Positions 22,201 through 28,905 of a DNA stretch of 64,000 nucleotides are shown piece by piece. This DNA is from Mesocentrotus franciscanus (taxonomy: Eukaryota; Echinodermata; Echinoidea; Camarodonta; Strongylocentrotidae): NCBI GenBank assembly GCA_037976565.1, contig CP137672.1, positions 25,176,140-25,240,139 of the forward strand, in the 5' to 3' direction. Position numbers and translations under genes: made by a program. Under the pieces are notes generated by a model, which saw nothing but the letters and a program-made list of their open reading frames with translations, did not search any database and was not told where the DNA came from. Each line of letters begins with the position of its first letter. The first letter of the stretch is position 1.

Positions 22201-23592
22201 CGATGCCCTGAGTAGACTAAAGTCCGTTGACCTCAATCGGAATGGTGAGGTCAAGGCAGATGACCTCATCGCCAACGCTGATAACGATGCTCCGCTCTGG
22301 GAGGTACTCAAAGCAGCCAAGAAGGTATGTATCGCAGTACAACATATATCAATGACTGTCTGTCTCCCTATCAATTAAAATGTCAGACTGCCTATCTATT
22401 TCTTTAAAAAGTCTCATTGTAAATTTGTAACTCCCAGTAGGTGGTAATGCAGGTCTCTTGCTTAACTTTTTATTTGGGCTGCTAGTCAGGCAACCTAGGA
22501 CAAGCAATAGCTGGGGTTGTCAATTTAACTCTTTGTCATTCACAGCAGGTTGTGCACAATTTGAATGCATACAATTAGAATTATTATTTATTTGTTAAAT
22601 TTAGTAGTTGCCACCAGAGCTAGGATTTTAAGTGAGCAAAAAGCACCTGAGGAATGTCTAAGTTTGAGCCCTGTAGCATTTGGTGGAGGGGAGGAGGATT
22701 TTTCCTTCCTTAATCTGCAACTTCATTGTGATTTATTGACAGGATGAGATACTACATGTGCTTCAGGATGAGTTAGAGGAGGCAGGAAGACAGAAGCAGT
22801 ATTTAGATCAACTCTATACCCTCATGCTGGAGAGGGCTCCAGAGCTACTAGAACATCTGGAACAGGACTTTGAAGGAAGGTACGTGTCAGATTTAAAAGA
22901 AATATTATTATCATTAAGTTATTATGTTTTCCACAAAACCAAAAATTTTAATTTCCTTGAATCATTGAACTACATAAAATATCACCTTACTTCTCTGGAA
23001 ATTAATAGGTGGTTTGAACCAGTGAAAGTCATATTATTAAAAAGCAATATAAACCAATAATACAAATTATTAAAAAAAACAGTGAAAGAAAGAGATAAAG
23101 GTAGAGAAAATACAGATAATGTACAGTATGTATTTAAAAAAAAGTCAAAAAACAATTAGACACAGACCAATCAGATGTAGCAAAGACATTCTGACTCTGA
23201 GGTAATTCAAGGGGAACGTTTTTTACGTTAATAATAATAATAATAGTAGGCATTTCTATAGTGCAAATGCCTACTATCTAGAAATTCTATTCCAAGGCGT
23301 ACTTATTATTACCCCGGCTTTAGCCTAGCTGCCATTACAGCACTCTAGCATTTCAAGGAATTAATTCCTGACAGGTACCCATTTACCTCACCTGGGTCGA
23401 GTGTGGCAAATGAAGATTAATGCCTATCACGGGGGCCATTCTGCTAGGGATGATGAAATTATGAACATTTCCGCATTTGTACAGTGTACGCTAATTACTA
23501 TTGAATGCTGGTTGTATTGTAACCCATTTTTTAACTTCTAATTCTTCCTTGTCTTATACAGTGAACTATCAGGCAGTGAAGAATTCTGTTAA
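208..23592 (+). CDS. SAM/RA/RA/PDZ coiled-coil scaffold protein (5'-partial, 24 exons)
   Basis: Coding exons A-X: 208-568, 1089-1223, 2964-3014, 3936-4037, 4733-5690, 6104-6201, 6764-6910, 7406-7524, 8084-8243, 9290-9474, 11639-11725, 13919-14035, 16401-16475, 17044-17155, 18350-18482, 18897-19020, 19486-19694, 19870-20088, 20620-20692, 21183-21305, 21704-21763, 22166-22324, 22743-22879, 23562-23592. All junctions are GT-AG, all phases agree, and the 3975 nt read open to TAA at 23590 (1324 residues). The N-terminus lies upstream of the window. Order: acidic N-terminal part, SAM, long acidic region, two Ras-association-like folds, coiled coils, one PDZ, C-terminal coiled coils. Such proteins typically link small Ras-family GTPases to junctional or cortical complexes; that role is inferred from domains only. 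I do not recognise a named vertebrate orthologue. Exon joins are certain where the frame is conserved; domain calls are by eye. Confidence 0.9.
1089..4037 (+). CDS. Exons B, C and D: SAM domain
   Basis: Exons 1089-1223, 2964-3014 and 3936-4037 together encode residues of about 138-205 in the visible protein. The pattern is a SAM domain: VSQWTEREIIHWLDSI, then HLAQNF, then DITGKELMEIDMSLLG, then LEREKILSTLYDL. The tryptophan of helix 1 (QWT) and the G-x-x-L-x-x-I/L core of the middle helices are present. SAM domains mediate homo- or hetero-oligomerisation. The intron between B and C contains several decayed copies of exon B (listed separately). The intron between D and E holds a LINE remnant. 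Confidence 0.85.
1270..2380 (+). repeat. Decayed tandem copies of SAM exon B in the following intron
   Basis: After exon B (1089-1223) and its donor GTAAGTTTCCACA, the intron contains recognisable diverged copies. One at about 1275-1405 has ATCTCAATGGACAG, then ATCTAGCTCAAAA and GGTAAGTTTCCACA. Partial ones lie at about 1441-1520, 1545-1640 (again GGTAAGTTTCCACA) and 1680-1745, and weaker ones at about 2090-2150 and 2285-2375 (TTGGATTCTATCCA in both). The best copy has substitutions and indels that break the exon frame. Spacing is irregular, about 115-175 bp at first. The flanking intron is copied with the exon, so these are tandem segmental duplications and not retroposed cDNA. Confidence 0.8.
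1920..2031. repeat. Compound (GA)/(CA)/(CAGA) microsatellite
   Basis: Simple repeat in the SAM intron made of GA, CA and CAGA units. Several short open frames in all six readings are artefacts of this composition. Confidence 0.9.
2811..2922. repeat. (CT)n microsatellite upstream of exon C
   Basis: CT-rich simple repeat ending about 40 bases before the exon C acceptor. It may contribute to a pyrimidine-rich splice context. Confidence 0.88.
3243..3391. mobile_element. MITE family A, copy 1
   Basis: About 150-bp hairpin element. Its ends are GGGCCCGTCTTATGAAGGGT and the inverse ACTCTTTATAGAACAGGGACC. The interior has TGATATCAATCGCAA. Related copies are at 36246-36404 and 52648-52804. It has no coding capacity. 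Confidence 0.85.
4085..4318 (+). mobile_element. 3' end of a non-LTR (CR1/L2-type) retrotransposon
   Basis: From 4111 the frame reads TLGDRAFTTAAPKLWNNLP, then SLRNQQSVNTFTKYLKTHLF and a stop at 4234-4236. This G-D/A-R-(S/A)-F...APxLWNxLP...F...LKTHLF block is the usual C-terminus of CR1/L2-like reverse transcriptase proteins. A short 3'UTR ends CCCTATATAAATACATTATT and an (ATT)n tail. It is a 5'-truncated copy in the intron after exon D. Confidence 0.85.
4733..5690 (+). CDS. Exon E: large acidic low-complexity exon
   Basis: This 958-nt exon is the largest in the gene. It starts after ACCAG and ends in phase 2 before GTAAGA. It encodes about 319 residues dominated by Glu/Asp runs (several stretches of more than ten acidic residues built from GAG/GAA/GAT repeats), then a Lys/Ser-rich part with short phospho-type motifs such as RKSSVDKKDLSRKASS. 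No globular domain is visible. Long open antisense frames here are shadows of the GAG/GAT codon repeats. Confidence 0.88.
6104..7524 (+). CDS. Exons F-H: first Ras-association (RA/ubiquitin-like) domain
   Basis: Exons 6104-6201, 6764-6910 and 7406-7524. The text SKTLVVKLTEESTTQDLMGL then LYRVLQATIHGKDKG, ELESEEYPLVVQHGW and RFEFRQK has the RA layout: two beta strands, a helix that begins after the T-T-x-D/E turn, then the conserved E-x-x-x-P-L-x-x-x strand and a final x-F-x-F-R-x strand. RA domains bind GTP-loaded Ras or Rap; whether this one does cannot be judged from sequence alone. Confidence 0.72.
7557..7760. repeat. Three-copy intronic tandem repeat, period about 70 bp
   Basis: The unit GATTATGGTGCATATAGTTA with downstream GATTTAGGCATTG starts at about 7558, 7627 and 7697. 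Unlike the exon-derived arrays, it does not resemble exon H, which it follows. Confidence 0.85.
8084..9474 (+). CDS. Exons I-J: second RA-like domain
   Basis: Exons 8084-8243 and 9290-9474. VLRIPGQPPKGKLISISLST then EVVILALKKFEM, DPTLFCLLEVDKDG, and LPLQLDSHAFVLCDR form a second RA/ubiquitin-like fold directly after the first. A charged tail follows (KVKRRDSLTSRASSKMS), resembling a basic phosphosite cluster. Tandem RA domains are known in afadin and some other Ras effectors, but those lack this SAM/PDZ order. The intervening intron carries a tRNA-derived SINE and a hairpin MITE. Confidence 0.72.
8442..8629 (-). mobile_element. tRNA-derived SINE (minus orientation)
   Basis: The reverse complement carries an A-box-like GGCTCAGTGGTAtACAAG region, an anticodon loop like tRNA-Thr, and a decayed B box. 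A body follows with GGTAAGGCATTAATCCTCAT and ends near AAGCATACACATGC. It is the same family as 53026-53215, where the promoter boxes are better kept. Confidence 0.8.
8775..8929. mobile_element. Hairpin MITE (family G)
   Basis: Two arms of about 60 bp, each with TTACCATTGATGGTAA and the ends GGCCCCTTTGCACAAAAC / GTTTTATGCAACGGTGCCC, flank a short loop. The arms contain internal palindromes around CCATGG. It lies in the intron between exons I and J. Confidence 0.85.
9881..10203. mobile_element. Long-TIR MITE (family D)
   Basis: Ends GGGTGGTATTCTCGAAAGCG and its exact inverse, with inverted arms of about 85 bp (GTCCATGGTTTAATCC, GGAATGCCAAGTGTCCATAT) around an AT-rich centre. Both sides are flanked by TTT, which could be a 3-bp target duplication. 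It lies in the intron between exons J and K. Confidence 0.88.
11639..12480 (+). repeat. Five-unit tandem array derived from exon K plus intron
   Basis: The motif GAAAAACTGTCCAAACTTGA and its donor recur at about 11698 (true exon), 11869, 12038, 12207 and 12351, a period of about 170 bp (144 for the last). Each unit also repeats intron text such as ATGAATATGTATCATCAGC and AACACATTTGCAT. The last unit still keeps a reading frame (NNEKLSKLEEE) and a GTATAC donor-like end. The others show altered donors or indels. Confidence 0.85.
11639..17155 (+). CDS. Exons K-N: linker and first coiled coil
   Basis: Exons 11639-11725 (29 codons, ends RIDNEKLSKLEKE), 13919-14035 (39 codons, Ala/Pro-rich), 16401-16475 (25 codons, acidic) and 17044-17155 (LSALQEALGDLG then ARLQALEQRLA). 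The first three are phase 0 on both sides, so each could be skipped without breaking the frame. Exon K is easy to miss because it is short and has four decayed tandem copies downstream. Heptad-like Leu spacing suggests coiled coil. Confidence 0.8.
14192..14501. mobile_element. Long-hairpin MITE (family E)
   Basis: Arms of about 145 bp in inverted orientation: left ...TTCATTCACCTGTTACAAAT...CAATAGTCAGAATGCG, right CAGACTATTGAAA-type inverse ...ATTTGTAACAGGTGAATGA. A fragment with the same TTCATTCACCTG...AACGCAAATTGCATA text occurs at about 60818-60900. Confidence 0.82.
14721..15005. mobile_element. MITE (family F)
   Basis: Terminal inverted repeats of about 30 bp: GGCTTACTTTGAATCATCGG and CCGATGATTCGAGGTAAGCC. 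The interior is more CpG-rich than the surrounding intron. Non-coding. Confidence 0.82.
15335..15660. repeat. Diverged intronic tandem duplication, about 165 bp period
   Basis: Two units share GAAGCAtATATTG, TTCATaTCACA, CAGCAACAACAA and GGTACAGAATT. Each contains an acceptor-like CACAG/CACCAG followed by CAACAACAA, but I see no open frame that joins neighbouring exons. The rest of 14036-16400 holds MITEs E and F and plain AT-rich intron. Confidence 0.65.
16231..16328. repeat. (TC)n microsatellite upstream of exon M
   Basis: Nearly pure TC dinucleotide tract with a short interruption, about 70 bases before the exon M acceptor. Confidence 0.9.
17340..17757 (-). mobile_element. Diverged SINE (ATT-tailed, tRNA-headed family), interrupted
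   Basis: It contains the family body TACCCATTTACCTCAC and GAGTTTGGCAAATGTC, then GGATTCAAACCCC...CCACTAGACCACAA, which on the minus strand is a tRNA-like head with A and B boxes. Compare 48279-48560. It is older and interrupted by other sequence. Confidence 0.7.
17811..17862 (+). pseudogene. Decayed copy of exon O
   Basis: Preceded by an AAGCAG acceptor-like end, this stretch is nearly identical to the start of exon O (18350) over about 50 bases, including upstream intron. The copied frame reads ESLPEILLELLA and then hits a TAG before LET. It cannot be a functional mutually exclusive exon as it stands. The GA microsatellite begins exactly where the homology ends. Confidence 0.8.
17862..18300. 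repeat. Large (GA)n-rich microsatellite with internal higher-order repeats
   Basis: About 440 bp of GAGA with interspersed AAAG, CAGACAGA and GGCAGGAGGGAGG blocks. The block AAAGAAAGAGAGGCAGGAG and the block GTGACAGATAGACAGAGAG occur three times each, a longer-period repeat. It sits between the decayed and true copies of exon O. Long open frames in it are compositional and not genes. Confidence 0.9.
18350..19020 (+). CDS. Exons O-P: coiled coil before the PDZ domain
   Basis: Exons 18350-18482 and 18897-19020. ESLPERLLELLAELETASQE through ERQRELDEIKQGIEEL is a clear amphipathic helix. It continues with EVALLKAQYDHSTLLSNMEI. The exon O donor (CAG|GTTGGT) is weak and a Tc1-type MITE begins only seven bases downstream. 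A decayed copy of exon O lies upstream at 17811, separated by a GA microsatellite. Confidence 0.85.
18490..18575. mobile_element. Tc1-type MITE family C, short copy 1
   Basis: Ends CAGTCAAACCTGCTTTAGTG and CAGGTTTCACTG with internal TGACCACCTGTCTACAAAGA and GGTCTTTATAGACAGG. TA precedes it. Related copies are at 30454-30630 and 52418-52607. It begins seven bases after the exon O splice donor. Confidence 0.85.
19486..20088 (+). CDS. Exons Q-R: PDZ domain
   Basis: Exons 19486-19694 and 19870-20088. FSVFALQASAGSQGFHFQV, then SGVYVQSCLPAGVLRVGDRI, EVNGHSTLGSSVLEVNTLL and AQLVCMRAGRD give a full PDZ fold: carboxylate-binding loop (GSQGFHF, a G-F variant of GLGF), GDRI-x-x-VNG turn, and helix B. 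PDZ domains bind C-terminal tails of membrane or junction proteins. The GDR/ITEVNG junction is split by a 175-bp intron. The PDZ is followed directly by a helical segment (ASEHYETCWQENKRL). Confidence 0.88.
20090..20355. repeat. Imperfect (GAT/GGT) trinucleotide repeat
   Basis: Starting right at the exon R donor, the intron is a purine/T trinucleotide repeat (GATGATGGT-type). Asp/Gly-rich or Val/Met-rich open frames here are compositional. Confidence 0.88.
20620..23592 (+). CDS. Exons S-X: C-terminal coiled coils and stop
   Basis: Exons 20620-20692, 21183-21305, 21704-21763, 22166-22324, 22743-22879 and 23562-23592. The helical text is rich in Glu, Lys and Leu (for example KILELSQQKVTVQQLHQK and LQDELEEAGRQKQYLDQLY), which predicts extended coiled coil. 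A less charged patch (APLWEVLKAAKK) interrupts it. The protein ends SELSGSEEFC. The tail x-E-F-C could act as a class III-like PDZ ligand; this is speculative. Stop TAA at 23590-23592. Confidence 0.85.
23230..23450 (-). mobile_element. ATT-tailed SINE fragment
   Basis: Reading on the minus strand, it has CACACTCGACCCAGGTGAGG, TAAATGGGTACCTG, GCTAAAGCCGGGGTAATAA and ends in (ATT)n. It matches the body of the SINE at 48279-48560 but lacks a clear tRNA head. It sits in the last intron of the scaffold gene. Confidence 0.8.
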
Positions 23593-24912
23593 ATCTCACC
23601 TCAACTCCTACAAGTGAGCAGCATGTCCCAAACGCACAACTCAAAAATATTAAAGCATAGCAAGTAAACATCAGGAAGAAAACGCAAGTTAAAATGGATT
23701 TCCTCATTTTCATTGTCAGTTGTCTTAAATATATGCCTTTTCATTATGGATTGATGGTGCCATTGTTTTATTTATTCTTGTGTCAAGTGGTATTTATGGA
23801 ATATGTTCAAGAGATTTGTTAGAGTGGTATTCTTGTAATCATGGTAATATTTCATGCCATTTTCTTCACTCGAAAGAAATGCCATAACTTTGTGAAAATA
23901 GTTTTATATCACACCAATTTCATCAGTATGACATTTAAACCTGATCTTTGTGTATGTCCTGTGTTTGCTGCACATTCAACCTCTGATATATTGAGAGAGA
24001 AAAGGGAAAAGAGAGTTCTTTTTTAACTCATCTCATCAAAATCGACATCACAAACTGTATGGACTTATGCAGATTTCTAAGTTTATCCAATGGATTTTGT
24101 TGCATTACTGGTATTATTCAGACGTTGTTTGAATTGATCATGTAACTCATTTTGCATTATGCTGGGTCGTATATATTTAATAGGGTTAGTGTATGCTGTC
24201 AGCTTTACAGATATTGAATTATTCAGAATATAAACCATATTTTAATCGTTGTGATATGATTTGATATCATTTCCTTTTGCATTTAGAATATTCCAAATCT
24301 ATGATAATAATTAATGCCAAACTTTGTGTATTCCTGTGTGTGTGCTTGGATCTTGGTTTCATATGTATTCTGTCATACACCTTGAATCGTATTATTTTCA
24401 GTCCATCCACTGCCTAATATTGCACTCAAACACCAAAAATCATATCTAGATTTATATTTCTATGGGAGTTTTATAAGTTCATTTGTACATGTATGTGTAT
24501 TTCATCCAAATTGCAAAGTCTAGTTTCAGAAAATCTTATGATGGAATTTTGCTTGTATCACATGATACTGTTATTTGTTTTATTGTTAACAAACAGGGCC
24601 TCCTGGAAGACTACCAAATTGGTGATATGTGCCACCCTGTATAAATATCAGAAATAAATACCGGTAAATAAATAAATAAATAAATTATCTGTATATTAAA
24701 CCACTTATATAGTTAGTTTTTCTCACATAACTTGCAGAAATGGATGTGCATGGGCGTATTAAAGCAAGGTGCTACAAGCCCTTTAAGAGCAACTAAAATA
24801 TGCTAGAGTGTATTAACTAAGGTTACCTTGCCTGTTAGGTATCTCAGTCTGCATGTAATTCTTCTAAGTATTAGCCAGTGAAATTGGTGTCTAGGCAAGT
24901 GTTGTTAAGTAT
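23593..24912 (+). other. Probable 3'UTR of the scaffold gene (proximal part)
   Basis: AT-rich sequence after the TAA with no further coding exon that I can join. AATAAA-type signals occur in a cluster at about 24652-24685 within an (AAAT)n run, so a transcript could end there. Similar AT-rich sequence resumes beyond the transposon (28906 onward), so the original 3'UTR may have been longer and split by the insertion. Confidence 0.55.
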
Positions 24913-25194
24913 CAGGGCCGGTATTCAATTCGATACTTAAGTCAGAAATATGATTTTATTTTATTCAGTTTTCAGCTTAGATAAAATACTTAGCCAACTT
25001 CAGTATTCAGTTGATGCTTCAGGGCGGCTTGGCTGGAATTTTGCCCTGAATAATTTTACTACTACACATAGGAAGACACGTGTGCGTGCAAACATGTGCT
25101 TATTCCAGACAAGGCCGCCCTCCGGCACTTATCTCGCAGCAGGAATCCCTCATTTGGCTAAAATCACACATCCATTCGATGGATGTATGGTTGT

Positions 25195-25375
25195 TCAGTT
25201 TCCTGCGTTCGGATTGGATAAAACTATACGTCCATTCAATAGCTGTATAGTTGTACATAATTATGGCACTTCGGCCCGCACGCTGGAAATTATACATGCG
25301 TTCATGAGTGCTTTGATGGATGCATGCATGTACAGTTTCCTGCGTTCTGATTGGTTAAAACTATACGTCCATTCG
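25195..25375 (+). repeat. Subterminal direct repeats of the transposon
   Basis: TTTCCTGCGTTC[G/T]GATTGG followed by TAAAACTATACGTCCATTC occurs at 25199-25238 and 25337-25375, with a third diverged copy at about 25141-25180. Repeated subterminal motifs of this kind are usual binding sites for transposases. Confidence 0.75.
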
Positions 25376-26436
25376 TAGTTCAGCGATCCCAAAGTTTGTC
25401 GTATCGAGCTTTTGAAGAATTTTATTTGTAAGCCCCTCGAAGTCCGTGCGTAGCCTCGTAAAGGATTCCTCCGTAGCGTATTGATCCATGGCTTGCTGTT
25501 TGTTTTCTCGATCTAGATTTCTGCGAATTCCGTAGAAAATATGTCTTCGAAATGGTGCTATTCTTCGACTTAGGATTCTTGTTCATAATTTGATCTCAAA
25601 ATGTTGCAAAATAACGATGATGCAGGTGGATTTTGACGTCAACTCTTAGTCGGAAAAAATATCGTTCTACACCATGATAACGCCCTCTATCATAGGATCA
25701 GTTGTAGAATAAAGGTACCCCTCTCTCAACTTCTCTTGAAATTTTGGGAGATTGCTTGATGGTGACAGTCGTAATCGTTTTGCTATAGCTGCTAACTTTA
25801 GGACTTGCTTGGTTTCCTTGTATTCTGCACGCGGGTTGACATTTCAGACCATGGAAACCTTGCCCTCTTTGCCTAAGAAACACTGGAGGAGTTGTGTTAG
25901 TTTGCTTGCTTCACCACTATTCCCAAGTTTACTTCCTCTTTGATTCTATGTTTTTCGATAGAGGGCGGTATCAACACTGTCTCTGAGTCTGATCCACTTT
26001 CCTTCCATCATGTCCCTTCAAGAGGGCTAGTTCAGCTTTATTTGACTTCCTCTTGTTCCTGGTCAATCTTCAACTCTTCTTCAAGCAATTTCTGCCTTCT
26101 TTTCAATCTCATGATTTTTTGTTCTGCCTCTTACTCATCTGTTTCCTTAGAGACATTTTCTTTTGTTTCAGCTTATACTTCTCTCCTGAAGGGTCATTAA
26201 GTCGACCTTCAATTCTCTTTCTCTTTTTTTCTTCAGAAATGCTGAACCTGGGGGATGCATATTATAGATTGAATGACCGCCTTAAACCAACAATTGTTTA
26301 GAAAATTTTCCATTCCAACCAAGTGCCTAAATATTCCTTCTGTATTATCAACATAACTCAATGGATTCCTCTTTGGCGCCTTTTGAAATACCACCACTGC
26401 ACCCTTTTTCCCCCACTTATTTTGTTCCATTCCTCC

Positions 26437-27358
26437 TTAATTGTAACTGTCGCGTCTGATCGCATCTGGATCATTATTTGTACGATGAACATCAGCTTGG
26501 ATTGTCCTTTGCCGGCGAATATTTCTTGGTCTAAACGCATCATCATCCTGATCAACAGTAGCGGCAGTACGTTGGTTGTAGAAAGGGGCCAGCTGACCAT
26601 TTCTTCCACGCCATTTCCCCACTGAGAAGTGAAAACGAGTCCCGCGGTCATAAGCAGTCTTTACATCATCTTTAAACTTGCGTTTTTCCTCCAAGTCTTT
26701 CTTTGTCGAGTCATCAACAATATAAATTGTACAATCTTCTAAGGCTTTTCTTTGTCCTCATAAAATGTTCAGCTTCCCTTGATAGCTCACAAGTTTTACA
26801 AGCATGTGACGGGCCTATATACAGTACATACATGATTTTTCCATCACGATGTGCTCTTTCAACATTACAATGTTCCATGTTGAATTTCTCACTAAATTTA
26901 GCAAAAATTGTTATTGTTCCCAATAGAAAACCCAAGCCCTGTCACTACAAATCAACTTTGGCGTACACAAATTAGAATGACCAAATATTTTTTTTCTCTG
27001 CAGCTCTAAATACAATCATCCAGTCCACTACAACTTGTTCTGTATGCTCCTCATGACCCTTATGACCTATGCATAATTCATAATGTAACAAACGCTTCTT
27101 ATTCAATGATGAACGTACGCAACTACCAGTTGCATCCCAAAATAGTACTTTGGTTTTTGATCTTTTGTGAAATGTATGAACTCCGTCTTCGGTAAAACAA
27201 ATTACATAGAAGCGTATTGAACTAGGGTTTTCGGCTGTCAAACAAGTTCTTAACTTCATCGTCCTTTGTACATATCCTACTTTCGCTTGAAATTTTTTGT
27301 AGAACGTGTAGATTACAACCTGTTGAATCCCTATTTCCCGAGAGGCACACACTATCAT
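26437..27358 (-). pseudogene. DDE-type transposase-like remnant
   Basis: The minus-strand frame 27358-26972 includes HTFHKRSKTKVLFWDATGS and then KKRLLHYELCIGHKG, which resembles the first catalytic Asp strand and following strands of an RNase H-like DDE transposase (the D of FWDATGS). Downstream frames continue in pieces (26935-26714; 26694-26437 with FHFSVGKWRGRNGQLAPFYN). Stops and frameshifts break it. The family is not assigned. Confidence 0.5.
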
Positions 27359-27786
27359 CCATTGAACTCAATTTATACCTGCCAACCTTTGAAGACTAAA
27401 AATAGTAATCATTTTTTACGAGGACTGTGAGGGAGTGAAGCGACCGAGCGAGGGGTGGGTAGGGAGCTTTTGGTATTTTCAACATGTAGGAATGCCCTTT
27501 TCCTTCACTTTAAACTCATTTTTCAACACTTATGCAACCCCCTCCCCCACAAAAAACAAAACAAAACAAGGACTAAAAGCTCAAAATTCCTCTGATGAAA
27601 TAGACCCTGGAGGAGAAAAATAAATTCATACATAATTACACTTGACGCTCTCAAACTTTTCCACCTCACCTTTACTGATCGCACAAAGCCGTCCTTTCCA
27701 GCAAAGACCTCAGTGACTCTACCCATCAGGCACTTGTTTCTTGGTTGCTCGTCAGCGATCAGCAATACATCTATCTTGCAGAAGTT

Positions 27787-28714
27787 TTACAATGCCTCAA
27801 GCCCTAAGGCATGAGGACGTTGCCTATTTCGCTTTTTTGAGAAGTTCCTTGGAGTGCACAGTAGAATGGCATGGCTTGTTCCTTGATAGCAGGTCCTTCT
27901 TGCCAAGATGCTATCCAATGTTTTAGTTGAAAGGCTTGATCTGAATTCCGTCTTGTTCTTGTTCACGATGCTGAAAATTCTTTCGCAATCGGCATTGCTG
28001 TGATACATAGCAAGAAGCACCTTTGCTACTTTCACCAGGGTTGTTTCCAGTGGCAGGAGACCTCAGCTTTGAAATTTCATGCCATTGCGAGTCGATTCTC
28101 AAGCCTGGTTTCAGGATTTCATCAATGAGATCATCCACCTGGAAACAACAGAGCTCATCTTCCAGCTGGTCCCTTTCATCCTCTGGTACAAACTGGGGGT
28201 ACTTGTTTGCAAAGAACAGCCACTTGTTGAGCTTCACTTGTGTGCGTTTGGAGACATCCAATACATCAGCATTTTGAAGAACTTCTTCAAATGGATAGGA
28301 CTTTCTCATATAGCTGCATGCTGAAGAAAAGTAGCTGCGTACACTGTCGTAGAATTGCTTCAAGTTACACTGCTCTACATACTCTCTGATAATAACATTA
28401 TGCATTACATGAAGCATGGTTCATCTTTCTGAAGGATGCAGGTTACTGTCATCGAACAAAGAAATGGTATTGTTCAAAAAGAGCAAATATAGTTTTGTGT
28501 TAGGGTCTGTCATCATCTTCACTACACGCTCAGGTTTTGATTCAACTGTTGTAATTTCAGCCCCACCTGCAGGTTGATGTCTTGCAGCGGATGTTCGTTT
28601 TGAAGCAGATTTCCTATAGGAGCTCAGTGTTATATTGCTCTGGCTCATAATGTTATGAGCCAGAGCAATATAACACTGAGCTCCTATAGGAAATCTATTC
28701 ATTCTGGTGGTCAT
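27787..28714 (-). pseudogene. hAT-family transposase remnant (C-terminal part)
   Basis: The minus frames 28714-28421, 28417-27923 and 28035-27787 overlap or abut with frameshifts. They carry KLYLLFLNNTISLFDDSNL, then FFANKYPQFVPEDERDQLEDE, and finally YHSNADCERIFSIVNKNKTEF followed by RSSL. The last is the conserved hAT dimerisation block. The gene is broken by at least two frameshifts and by the palindrome at 28607-28696. Confidence 0.75.
28607..28696. repeat. Perfect inverted repeat, 44-bp arms, 2-bp loop
   Basis: AGATTTCCTATAGG at 28607 through CTCATAA at 28650, then TG, then the exact inverse complement to 28696. I find no mismatch in 44 pairs. It lies inside the hAT-like reading frame. 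Confidence 0.93.
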
Positions 28715-28905
28715 TTCTTAGCTAATACTTAACATTTTCAACTGGTTTTCGACATTTGGACATTATTTTTATGCTCTTTCGGAAAATGAAGGAAAAAATT
28801 GAGAAATTCTAAGAATAGATTTGTATGATGTCACAGCTTCAGTACTCTATAAATGCTAAGTAAAATTTTTACTTAAACAAAGTATTGAATTGAATACCGG
28901 CCCAG

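Larger units (their letters stand above)
24916..28902. mobile_element. Decayed ~4-kb DNA transposon (composite)
   Basis: Terminal inverted repeats GGCCGGTATTCAATTCGATA (left) and TTGAATTGAATACCGGCC-type inverse (right) match over at least 16 bp, then with changes over about 23. The trinucleotide CAG flanks both sides (24913-24915 and 28903-28905) and may be a 3-bp target duplication. Inside are subterminal repeats, a DDE-transposase-like remnant and an hAT-like remnant, both on the minus strand with frameshifts and stops. A 3-bp duplication does not fit hAT (8 bp), so the hAT part may be nested or captured. Confidence 0.75.

Noticed and set aside
25940..26301. Plus-strand open frames inside the transposon
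   Set aside because: No domain similarity by eye, and the opposite strand carries the transposase-like text.
24916..28902. Retrovirus or other viral insertion
   Set aside because: There are terminal inverted repeats and transposase-like remnants, with no LTRs, reverse transcriptase, capsid or envelope-like text.
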